A program made the translations under genes and the position numbers. Shown one piece after another: positions 32,008 through 42,232 of a stretch of DNA of 64,000 nt. The stretch's first letter is position 1. Each line of letters starts with the position of its first letter. The notes below the pieces were generated by a model. That model made no database searches, was not told the DNA's origin, and was given only the letters and a program-made list of their open reading frames with translations. The DNA is taken from NCBI GenBank assembly GCA_009829735.1, contig CM020619.1, forward strand, positions 5,720,083 through 5,784,082, given 5' to 3'. This DNA comes from Pyropia yezoensis. Its lineage: Eukaryota; Rhodophyta; Bangiophyceae; Bangiales; Bangiaceae.

Positions 32008-32578
32008 TGTGGTATAAAACTCGATCCTCTCAGCCACGTCTCAATATCCTTCGGAGGAAAAACACAGGTAACACAGAAAGGAGAACTACGAGTGTGGTAT
32101 GCCTGTTGCCTCAAGTGCCTGCTCGCAGAGCAAACAGATACGCACGGTAGTGCACACGGGGAAGAGGAAAGCAATCGCGCAGTTGTCTTTTTCCCTGAGG
32201 GCGCGGGCCAAGTGCGCCTCGCTGTCCCTCTTAACGTGCATCTGGGGAAGCCTCGGCACGCTGGCAAGGTAGCCCCCCCCTACCCCCAAGTGGCCCCGAC
32301 CCGAGTCTAACCTCGTCAGGTCGGGGGCCACTATCACTACTAATTCTATTCCCACTGACTAATCTTACACTCCAGTTCTCCAAAATCAAGTCCCTCACAC
32401 ATATGCAAAAACCCATCGGAAGTCCCTCTCTCACGTGTGGACAGCGTAGTCCACCGCATCCCAGTGCCGGGGACGGGCCACGGCCGTCAACCATCCTTTC
32501 ACGGCGGGCGTGTTCTGGCACCTGGTGCCCCCTGGTCGCCATCCCGGGTCGGCGCCAAGCAGGGGCCAGGATGCTACA
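32008..32578 (-). repeat. C-element 5' LTR
   Basis: 571 bases, TGTGGTATAAAAC to AGGATGCTACA on the plus strand. It is followed on the minus strand by the primer-binding site and gag, which marks it as the 5' LTR. Confidence 0.85.
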
Positions 32579-32885
32579 ATCACCTTAGCTTCGCTCATCC
32601 TCTTCACCTCTCCGTCAACGATCTCTCGTTGCTTAGGTCCCGCTCGGTGCGGTTGCGACCGGGAGGGTCGTGCGCCTGTTACCGGATCTATACGATGTTG
32701 GGTTGCCCCGATTGTACCCAGGGCCCCGCCGGTCCACATGACGTCATGCTTTCTTAGCATCCGTCGTACCCCATAGGCTACCGAAGGGGGAAGGTGCTCT
32801 AGGTCAGCCTCGGCCAGGGCCTTCAAGGCTTCTTGGTCCTTCGGCGGAATGTCCGCCGGAGCTGGTGGTTGACTAGTGTCTATTC
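32579..32885 (-). pseudogene. A-like pol fragment (protease-RT linker)
   Basis: The minus-strand frame encodes PPKDQEALKALAEADLEHLPP, RRMLRKHDVMWTGG, TIGATQHRID and EIVDGEVKRMSEAKVI, closely matching 61370-61645 of the right-hand A element. It ends at the C LTR exactly where the A sequence continues to the RT domain. No other part of this copy is present. The far limit near 32885 is approximate. Confidence 0.75.
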
Positions 32886-35236
32886 TACTGACAGCCTCAT
32901 TTGATCGTTTTAGGATCAAATGATCCTCTTTATCTCTCTCTGTTTACTCTTCCTTCCCGACCTCGCCTACTCGACCTGGACCGGTGGCCGCGGCGACTGC
33001 AACGGCTGCGGCGGCGGATGCGGCCGCAGACGCGGAGATGGCGGCGGGAGAAACGGACCACGGCGTTCGCGACGGCGGCGGTGGTTACGGCGGGGGCTAC
33101 AGCGAACGGCAGCCGCCGCTGAAGGGTGCGCGGCCGCTACAGGCGGCCGCGGCAGGTGGCCGCGGCAGGCGGCAGGTGGCCGCGGCAGGCGGCCGCGATA
33201 GGAGGCCGCGGCAGGCGGCCGCGGCGCCGGAAAGCGAGGACTTCGGCCACTGGCAGCGGAAGCGGAGGGACGGGACCGCGGCAATCGGAGGCCGCAGCGG
33301 CAGCGACGGCGGCGGGGGCGGCGAGGGCGGCGGGCAGCAGCCGCGGTGGGCGGCGGCGTCGTCGGCGGATGCTCCAACCGGTGGTGCATGCCGCGCATGG
33401 CGGGGGGCGCGGTCCTGCCACGCGTCCGCGTGGCCAGATGGCGTGACCGTATTACGGTCGCCGAAAACCCACACAGACAATATTGGGAGTCCGGAAATGT
33501 CATGAAACTGCCGCCCAGAGGGCACTGCGGGTTACAGCTCGTGCTTGGACCTGACCAGACTCGTGATAGGCCCTTCCCCGTGCTGTGGCGCATTGTCCGG
33601 TAGGCCCACAATGTCCCCTGAGCGGGGGGGGTACTGGATGCGATTGCAGGTCATAGGAGCTTACTGGATTTTGAGTGCTTAACCATGTACGCCCACCGGT
33701 TGAGTCTGCCGGGCAGGGCACGTGATAGGAGAGCACTTACAGAGGGTCTCAGAACAACACATCATTGGCTGTTGAGAATAGGTCCAGAGTCTGCCCCATT
33801 CGTAAAGAGATGAATATTGCAGTCATCCCAATTTTGGCGGTCTGCTCAAAGGCCAGAGTACAACAGTGGTTGACCAATGGCGTGCATCAGATCTTCCTGT
33901 CGCGACCAATGGTCGCCTTGGAGCGGGGTCCGTTGTTGTGCAAACAGAACGGTCGGGGACTTCCGACCAATTTCTGAGCCGATCCACCAGAGAATCGAGA
34001 ACGGCTGAGGCTTCCCAACTGTTCCTGCCCGGGACTCGCCTGAGATGGAGAAGAAAGAGGGGAGATCGTTGGATAGAACAAGAGTATTCTGACCAATGAG
34101 CTCTCTGATGGAGAAGCGTCAGGACCCGGGGCCAATCGCGTACTTTCGGGATCCGAGAGCTTCTGCATTACTGCGCCGTTCTCATGCCCTTCTCGAACGT
34201 CATGGCTGAAGTGCTGTCAGCCACCAGTTGTTGTGCAGTTGTACCCATGCACAACAGCCAAAATTGGGACTACTGCAAGAGGTTGATTGTGTGTGCAACT
34301 TGTTGACGCGAGTGCAAGTGCCAGCCAGCCCTTCCATTGCCAGACTTGAGCTCGAGGGAGGGGTCGCCTCGGCTCGTCGAGTCCCTCCTATCGCTCGCCG
34401 CCACGAGCTGCATGCAGCCCCAGTCCCTGGTGCCACGCTTGTTCCTCTCCGCGAAGCACCTGGTTCGATGCTCTGGCTCCTGTGGCTCCTGTGCTGTGCT
34501 GCGGCGGCAGGCAGGGGCGGTGGGGGCTCGGTCGATGGCAGATGTGCACATGGCAGGGGCGGTGGCTGCCGCCCTCCCCTGACGCCGCTGCTGCTGCGCC
34601 AGTGACGCTGGTCGGCTTGCGGGCGCCAGTGCCCCTCACGGTCCACCGCTCCTACCTTGCTCGTACGTGGCCGTCAAAATGTGGTTGTGGGCGGCAGCGG
34701 CTGCGGCGGCGGGACTTTCGGTGAACCATGGGCGCTGGCAGATGCTGCCCACCGGCGGCGGCGGCGCAAATTCTCTGTCACCGCAGCCGCTGCACCTCCG
34801 GACAGCTACACCGCCACCGCCTTACGCCCCGCCAAAGAGGGGCGCTATTCACAGCCCTACACCCGTGAGACTCACAATGCGTTGTGAGACTCGGAATGGG
34901 CATTGTAAGACTCACAACACTGTGGGCCGCTGCACCTCCGCCACGGAGAGATACACCGCCACGGTACACCACCGTCACCTCCGTGCTCCGCAGCACAATG
35001 GCCTGCTTCGCCGACCATGGTGGCCGCCCTGCGGCCGCTCCCTCCTCCCTTCCCCGCGCTCCACAGGCAACACTGTAATAGTAAAGAAAAACTAGAGTTA
35101 CATTGACATTGGCAGGCCCACGGACCTCGCCGCCCGTGGCGCCATCCTCCCCCCCCCCACCCTGCTCACGCTCCCATCTCTATTGCACTCACTAGCCTCA
35201 ACTTCCCTTTCCGCCGCCACACAGCGCTCACATTCG
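32886..35236. other. Host intergenic sequence, no gene supported
   Basis: It contains a GC-rich stretch (about 32980-33420) with tandem GCGGCCGCGGCAG-type repeats at 33130-33235. The rest is mixed-composition DNA with only short or low-complexity frames. Around 34860-34915 the motif GAGACTCACAA(C/T) recurs. No RNA gene or transposon end was recognised. Confidence 0.5.
33130..33235. repeat. GCGGCCGCGGCAGGC-type short tandem repeats
   Basis: Imperfect tandem copies of GCGGCCGCGGCAG, GGTGGCCGCGGCAG and similar units. CpG-rich, no coding sense supported. Confidence 0.7.
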
Positions 35237-35920
35237 TTAGCACTTGGTCCACTTGGGCGCGCCCGTATCGCAATAGCACTCCTCCACATCCTTCCAGACC
35301 CACGTGCACGCTTGTCCATCGTTCGAGTTGTCCACCTTGAGCGACTCGGGCCACCAGTGGGAGACGCACGTCTTGGTTGCCGTCGCCCGCTTCATCGTCT
35401 TGGCCATGGGCTTGGTGCACGGCGGCTTGCACGTCAGCACGTCGCAGCCCTTCCACGTGCACACCCCCCCCTCGACTGTCTTGCCACACACCTTCAAAGT
35501 CTTGACACACCGCTGCCCATCCTTCTTGACATACCGCGTCTTCATCACAGGCGGCTTGGGGGGGCACACAGGCTCCGCACACTCCGTCTTGTCACACCAG
35601 GTGCGTACACAGTTCTTGTCGTCATTGAGCTTGGTGCCACACTGGCTCCAGGTCGACACGCAGCGCTTGCCGTTCTGGAAGACAATCATGGTCTTTGTCG
35701 GCATGCGGGGAGGACAGCAGGTCGTCACATCCTTCCAGATCCACTTGCCCGCCGCTGCGTCACGGCCCGTCACAAACCACCTGCTGATGCACTGCTCGCC
35801 ACTCTCCTTGGTGATCTTCATAACCTTGGGGCTGGGGCTCGGGCCGGGGCTGGTCGCGGTCGCAACCGTGGCGGCGGCCGCCACCGCGGCGGCGACTGCC
35901 AACAGGGAGAAACGGCCCAT
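35237..35920 (-). CDS. Secreted cysteine-rich protein
   Basis: A 227-residue protein from ATG 35920-35918. The first ~22 residues are a clear signal peptide (MGRFSLLAVAAAVAAAATVA), so the protein is probably secreted or cell-wall located. The mature part has about 20 Cys and many Trp/Lys, with a module repeated at both ends: CISRWF...WIWKDVTTCC near the start and CVSHWW...WVWKDVEECYC near the end, with CVSTWSQCG between. It ends in Cys. This suggests disulphide-linked repeats. No enzyme motif or named family is recognised. A longer frame upstream (to 36247) is G/C-rich and unlikely to be coding. Confidence 0.75.
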   Translation of the reverse strand: MGRFSLLAVAAAVAAAATVATATSPGPSPSPKVMKITKESGEQCISRWFVTGRDAAAGKWIWKDVTTCCPPRMPTKTMIVFQNGKRCVSTWSQCGTKLNDDKNCVRTWCDKTECAEPVCPPKPPVMKTRYVKKDGQRCVKTLKVCGKTVEGGVCTWKGCDVLTCKPPCTKPMAKTMKRATATKTCVSHWWPESLKVDNSNDGQACTWVWKDVEECYCDTGAPKWTKC

Positions 35921-38900
35921 GGTGAAAGGGGGGAGTGGGGGAGAAGCAGCGGGGGTGGTCGAGGTGGATGCAGTGCTCGTCGGATGCGGTTTGCAAGGAG
36001 GGAGGGGAAGAACAAAGCGACAGGCCAAGCACACTCGCGCGCGCAAGGTGGGGGTGTACAGCAAAGTGACGCGGACAGAGGGTTGCGGACACGCCGGCAA
36101 CGTCAGGGTGGCGGATGAGAGCGGGAGTCGGTGCGGCGGCGGCAGCGGCGGCTGTGTCTGCACGGTCCCGGCAGGAGCGCTCACACGGTTGCGGCCGCGG
36201 CGGCCCCGTTTTCTACTTTTCCCGACCCTGGCTGGGCTGGGCCCCAAACGGCGCGGCCATCCGCCCCCCCGGCGCCCCCATCAAAACCCCACGAGGTGCC
36301 GCGAGGGCCGCTCGCGCACACCTGGGCCCCTGGCCATGCGCGCAGGCAACGTCTCCACCGACTACCTACCCCCCGCGACCGCTCCTTTGGGATCGCGAGG
36401 GGGGGGCGCCTGCGTCAACGCCACCCCCCCCCCTCCGCTCCACGCCGCTGGAAACCCCCCCCCCCCCCCAGAGCGCATGCGAGCTGCTCCCGTGGCGGAC
36501 CACTACCACCGTGGGAGGTGACCACGGGAGGTGCTGTGGGGCGGAAGCGGGGCCTTGGTTGCCGCAGTCGCGGGGGGGGAGCGCCAGGCAGCTGCTTGGC
36601 ATGGCTCTGTGTGCCAACCCTCCCGCCCCCCCAACCCTCCCACTGAGCACAGGCAGGTCGTGCGGCGCTGGCAGCGGGCCACCCAGAGGAGGGAGGGGTG
36701 CGGCGGGGTGGGGACCGCGGGCGGGGGGGGGGGGGGGGTGTGGCGTGGCCGTTGGCGTTTTGGGGCATGTGGGAAGGGGGGGGCGGCGGATCGGCCGGCA
36801 CGCAGGCAGGCAGTGGGGTTTCCGACTGCGAGGCGGGGCGGCCGCGCGTGTGGCACACACGCGTTCTGAGGAGAGAGGGGGACGGGGGGGCAGCGGGAGG
36901 TCGCCAGACTGGCTGGCGAGGCGTGGCCGGACGGCTGTGGTCTTGGTGGCGGGGGGGAGGGGCACCAAAGCGGCGAGCTGCAGCTGGGTGCAACCCCCGC
37001 TGTCGGCGGGCCACGAAGCCAGCCGGCACGCGCCGTGGCAGGCGAAGTGGGCATCCGCGACAAGGACCGCCGTCGTGCAAAGTGGGAGCACAGCGGTGGC
37101 TTGCCGGCTCTCGCGCGTCACCCCCCCCTCCCTACCAGCCTCTTGGCACTAAAGCGCCTCAGCCGCTCACCCCGGATCAACCCTGACGCGAATCATCGAC
37201 ACTATTTACAGTTTATCCTGTCCAGACCCATCCAGCGCTATTTACCTCTTTCACGGGCACTTCAATTTCCGACCACCCACCGAGGCGCGGCTGGGCACGG
37301 CTGCACCCGTCGGCAATGTATCTATCATAGCCTCCGGGCTCGTGAGCTGCACATCATATGGAAGTAAATATGGTTTTACTTCATACAGACCTAGCTAAAT
37401 ATCATATGAAGAAAACGCTTACTTTGCCCAGTTCACAGGTCTGCATCTCCGTAGATCTGTGTATCTGCCCGACGCAGTAGCCACATTCCCAAGGCGCACC
37501 CTTGCACGAAGGCCGCCAAAGCGCTTCGCGATCGTGACTCGCCCCTCGTCACGATCAACTGCTCACGTTGCATTCCGCAGAGAGCGCTCGGAGGGCCCTC
37601 TCTGTTGTATGCACGTACAGTCCATACAGTACAGTGGCCGCCCCGTGGGAGGGGGGCGGGGTGGACTGCTATGAATACAGTAGTGCTATACCTACCATAC
37701 GCGCCGCCCTCGTGGCAGGTGTGGTCGGTCTCGCTGAGGGTCCCCTTACACCCGCCTCTTCACAAAAAGAAAACGTTGGACAGAGCCGACCGCAGGGGGG
37801 AGGGGGGCGCGCGGGAGCCGCCTCACGCCCCGCGCCGTCGGTGACGGTCGCACGGCCGTCCCCCTGCAGGCGGGCCTTGCAAGGGAGAAGGCCGTTGGCA
37901 ACGTGGGGGCGCCGCGACCGTCAGTGACGACCGACGGCACCAGAGCTAGCTAGGCCCAGCTAGCTGTGCCGCGTGCACGCGACGGGCAGGCGCGCCACCC
38001 CCAAACGCCAAACGCCTCCCCCCCACCCCCCGCCCCCCCCCCCCCCCCCACGGCCCACCCCCCCCCCGCCCCTCCCTTGCAGACCAACCCCGACGACTCT
38101 ACCCTACTGTGTGGACGCCATGGCTACACCCATATGGGCAGCTGCCACAGCCCGCGGCGGCGACAGCGCACCGTCGCCGCTAGAGGTGACCTGGCAGGCG
38201 CGGGGGGCGGGCGCGGCGGCGGGCGGCGCGCGCCGGCAGCCCCCCCCCCCCCCCCCCCGCTGCGCCACGCGGCCCCCGCGGTGGGGGGGAGCTGTCCGGC
38301 GGGGCCGGCGGGCGCCCCCCCCGTCCTCCCGCCCTGGCCAGCACTGGCAGCCGGCGGGGGGCGGCGGCAGAGGGCGGCTGGGGCGGCGGTGGCACCGGCG
38401 GCGCTGCTCGACGTGGCGGCTTGGTCGCCGCCGGGCGGGGCGGGGGGGAGGGGGGGGGGGGGGGGTGTGGGCGGGGCGGCGGCGGCGGCGGCGGGCGGGC
38501 GGGTGGGGCCGCGCGACTCGGCCTCGTCTTGGGGCGCTCGGGGGGAATGGCTGGCGGCGGGGGGCGGGGGGAACCTGCCATAGGATGGCGGTGGGCCGCG
38601 CGGGCCTGCACGCTTGTGGCAGCCTGGGGGCCGGGGGAGGGAGGGAGCTCCCTCCCTCCCCCGGCCTCCAGGTGCCCCGAGGGGGGGGGGGACGGGGGGG
38701 TGCAGGGGGGAATGGGGGCGTTGGCGGCGGCCGCGGCAATCCGCGGCGGCTACCCCCCGGGCGGCTCGTACGCCCTCCCCCTCTTGTCAAGGAGGAAGGG
38801 CGATGGAGGGGGGGGACGCGCGCGTAGCAGCGGGCAGCGGTGGCGGCAGCGGCAGCGGCAGCGACGGCGGCGGCAGCCGCTGCGCCGGCTGCGCCGGCGG

Positions 38901-38925
38901 CGGCTGCGGTGGCGGTGGCGGCGGC

Positions 38926-38959
<34 letters not shown>

Positions 38960-41900
38960 CGCGCGCCTCCCACGGCCGTGGGCGGCCACCCGGTGGGCGG
39001 GGCGGGGGGGGAGCGGGCCGCCCCACGGAGCGGGCGGGGTGGGTGCGGAGGCCCCCGGCCGGGCTGCCGCCAGCGTCTTGGCCACGCGGGCCCGTCCCCC
39101 CCCCCCCTCCCCTCCCCCCCCCCCCCCCCGCGCGCGCCCGCGGCGCGCCACGCGGCACGGCGCAGGGCACACCAAAAAAAATCGGGTTTTGTGGGCGCAC
39201 CGCCACGAGCCGCCCGTCCCGCACGACACGCCCTGCCATGCGCTGCCGCCGTCGGTACCCCGAGTGTGCGCTGCCTGCCGCTTCCACCCCACCCCACCCC
39301 ACCCCACCCCCACCGTCACCCCCACCCCCACCCCCCCCCCCCCCCCCCCCGCCCTCACCCCGCCCCCCACACCACGGCGCGCGCGCCCCGCCCGCGGTGG
39401 GCGTGTCCCCGCCGGCAGGCCCGGCCGCCAGCCACCGCCGCCGTGGGTACCTCCCCAGGTGGGGAGCCGCCGCGGCCGCCGCCACCCAACGGCGACGCCA
39501 CGACCGGATTTTGGCGGCGCTGGTCGGCACCACTCCCCCCCCCCCCCCCCCCCAACCCCCCCCCCCCCCGCGGCGGCTTGCCCGGCGCTCCGTCACCGCG
39601 TGGCGGTGGCGGCGGGGTGGGCCCACGCGGCCACAGCCAAAAAACGACCCACGACCGGGGTCGTTGGCCCGCGGCCACGGGCGTCACGGGCAGCTCCCCC
39701 CCCCCCACCCCCCCCAACCTTTGACGCGCGCCCACCGAGACGACGATGCAACCCCCCACCCCCCCCCCATCCCCCCCCCCCCACCCCCCCACCGCGGGCG
39801 GCAGACAACAAGGCAAGAAAAAAAAAAAAAAAAGTAGAGAAGAGCTGAGGCGGCAAGCAAAAGGAGCCTTCCCCAAGCAAGCAGCGCAGGTGGGGAGGGG
39901 GGGGGGGGAGGAGGCGTGCGCGGCGGCCGGCAGCCGCCCGGTCCGTCTGGGGGGGGGGGTGGTGGTGGCGCCGGGGGGGGCGGCCGCCGGTGGGCACCGC
40001 CGGGCGGGAAGCGGGAGGGGGCGGCAGCGGCGGGGAAGTAGAGGGGGGGGTGGGGGGGGGGGGTGGGTGGGCGTGTGTCCCCCCCCCCCCCCCCCCCCCC
40101 CCCACCTGGCATCGCCGCCCCACCCACAGACTCCTCCACCCACCCACGCACCCGGGTGGCGGCCACCCCCCCCCCCCCCGCCCCCCTACCTACCGACACC
40201 CCCCGCCACCGCCCACCCCCCCCGCCAGCCGCCGCTCCCTGCCACAGGCCCGGCGGCTTGGCCGGGCCTGCCGCTCCGACGCCCAACCGTCCCGGGACAG
40301 GAGGCGGCGGCGCGCCCGCGGGGTGGCCGCCGCCGCCGGAATTCCAACCGCGCCGCCCCCCCCCCCCCCCCCCCGCCGGCCGGGGCGGCCACCCCACGGC
40401 CCTCCCCCTCCCCCCCCCCCCCCCGCCCCCCCACCGCCGCCGCCGCCGCCCGCCCCCACGCGGGCACACTGCCGGTGCGTGCAGACGTCTTTTTTTTCGC
40501 GTCGACGCCCGCCGTCAGCGGGGCGTCGGCCGTCTCTGCCTTGCCCTACCCACACGCCCGCGCGGGCGGGGCGGACGGTGGAATTTGGGCTGGGGGGGGT
40601 CGGCGGGTGCCCGCCGTCGCCTCGGTCGCCGCCGCTGGCCGCCGCCGACGCCGACGCCGCCACCGCCGTCGCCAGCCACCAGCCACGGGGGTCCGGGGCG
40701 GCGGCGGCGGCGGCAGCGGCGGCGGCGCCCCTTCCTTCCCCCCTCCCCCCCTTTGCGGCCCCCTGCGGCGGCCGACGTCCCTGCCCAGGCGGGCGTGGCG
40801 GTGCGTGGGGGGGGCGTGGCACCACCCCCCCCCCCCTCGCGGTAGGGGGAGGGGGGGGGGAGGGGGGGACACCGCCGGGCGTGGCGGTGCGTGCCGACGG
40901 CGGCACGGTGCGGGGGGGGGGGGGGGGGGGGAGTGACGTACGGCGGCGACGGTGGCGTCGGTGGCGGTCACAGCTGCGGGGCCGGTGGGGAGGTTAGGGG
41001 GGGGGGGGGGGGGGGTGCGTGGGTGGGTGTGGGAGGGGGGCGACAAGACCACTGGCGGTGGCGGCGGCAGCAGGGAGGGGGCAGCGGGCCGCAGCAGAGG
41101 GGCGGGCAGGGGGTGGCGGCGGCGACGGCCGCGGCGGCGGCGACGGCGGCGGCGGCCGGCGGTGGCCGGCGGCAAGCGGCGGCCAGCGGCGGCGGCGGCC
41201 AGCGGGGGACGCCGACCGAGGGGGGGGATCCACAGCCCCGGCGCAGCGGGCCTGCGGCGGGCTGGGATGCGGTCGGTGGGCGGCTGGTGGGGGGGGAGGG
41301 GGGGGCGGCGGCGGCCGGCGGCGCACCCCCTCCCGCGGGAGGAGCGCAAGGGCGCGGGGGGGCCCCCCCGACCGCCATCCCGCCGCCGCCGCCGCCGCCG
41401 TCACGGTGGCCGCGGCCGCTGCCGGGACGCCCCCGACGGCGGGGGGCGGGCGGGGGAGGGGGGGGGGGCACCAACGTCCCGCCCCGCGGCACCCCACCCC
41501 CGCCGCCGCCCCTGTCGCCGCCACCGACGCCGCCGCGGCTGCCGTCGCACCGCTGTTGGCCGCCCGGACGCCGGGCGCCCCCCCCACCCACCCCCCCCCC
41601 CCCCGACGCACCCCCCCGCCTGCCCACCTCGGCCGCTGCACCCGCGCGTCGCCGGCCAGTGGCGGGGTTTTGTCACCCTCCCCCCCCCCCCCCCCCCCCA
41701 CCGCCTCCCCCGCTACAAACGGGACCGTCGGTGCGCCCGTCCAGGGGTGGCGAGCAGGCCCGCTCGACAGTGGCGGCCGCCGCGGCCTCGCGCGCCCCTG
41801 CCTGCCCGCGCGCGCTGCCCCTTGCGCGGGCGGGCGGGTGGGGCGGGCGGGCGGGCGGGCGGGTGGGTGGGTGGGGGGGGGGGGAAGGGGGGCGGGCGGT

Positions 41901-42132
41901 GACCGCCCCCGCTCGCGCACCCCGCCTCCCACCGCCGGTGTGGCTGGCCTTTTTCGCGTCGGCCGCCGCTGCGACGGCGCCCCCTGCCGCTGCCGCCCTC
42001 CCCGGCGGCCGCCCTGCCGTCGCTGCCACTGCCGGCGGCTGACTGCCGCTGCCGCTGCCGCTGCCGCTGCCGCTGCTGCCGCTGCCGCCGCCGCCGCCGC
42101 CCGTGCCCGCCGCGTCGGCCGGCGGCGCTGCG
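35921..42132. repeat. 6-kb G/C low-complexity region with long homopolymers
   Basis: No gene is supported. Runs of 15-23 C or G are frequent (for example near 36723, 38036, 39330, 39540, 40080, 40365, 40915, 41000, 41690), mixed with GGC/GCC triplet repeats. Long open frames on all six frames here reflect lack of A/T-rich stop codons. A small AT-rich island with an imperfect hairpin (GAAGTAAA...TTTTACTTC) lies at about 37359-37420, and a near-perfect palindrome (AGCTAGC...GCTAGCT) at about 37943-37964. Confidence 0.7.
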
Positions 42133-42192
42133 ATGCGCGCGCCGTGGCGGGCCGCCCCGACGCCGTCGCGCTCGCTGCCGCCCCCCACCCCC

Positions 42193-42232
<40 letters not shown>

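Larger units (their letters stand above)
5506..32578 (-). mobile_element. Ty3/Gypsy chromodomain element 'C', full length, split by three nested insertions
   Basis: On the minus strand the order is 5' LTR (32008-32578), PBS, gag, PR, RT, RNase H, INT, chromodomain, a plus-strand antisense gene, and 3' LTR (5506-6077). Elements D and B and a solo LTR lie inside it, each with its own 5-bp target duplication; removing them leaves about 9.7 kb. The two terminal LTRs are more like each other than like the solo LTR, but have clearly diverged (my rough count is near 10%). gag-pol has many nonsense codons and a few frameshifts. Flanks GACAC and ATCAC do not form a clean duplication. Confidence 0.8.

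Noticed and set aside
33130..33235. Possible CRISPR-like array
   Set aside because: Units are short, contiguous and imperfect with no spacers; a eukaryotic GC-rich tandem repeat.
35304..36521. Plus-strand 405-codon frame over the Cys-rich gene
   Set aside because: The minus strand has a signal peptide and regular Cys modules; the plus frame has neither.
36115..42042. Many long open frames on all strands (for example 38104-39297, 38421-39848, 39746-40936, 40994-43366)
   Set aside because: Products are Pro/Gly/Arg/Ala homopolymer mixtures from poly-C/G and GCC repeats, several frames overlap at once, and no domain is recognisable. Open frames are expected where stop codons are rare.
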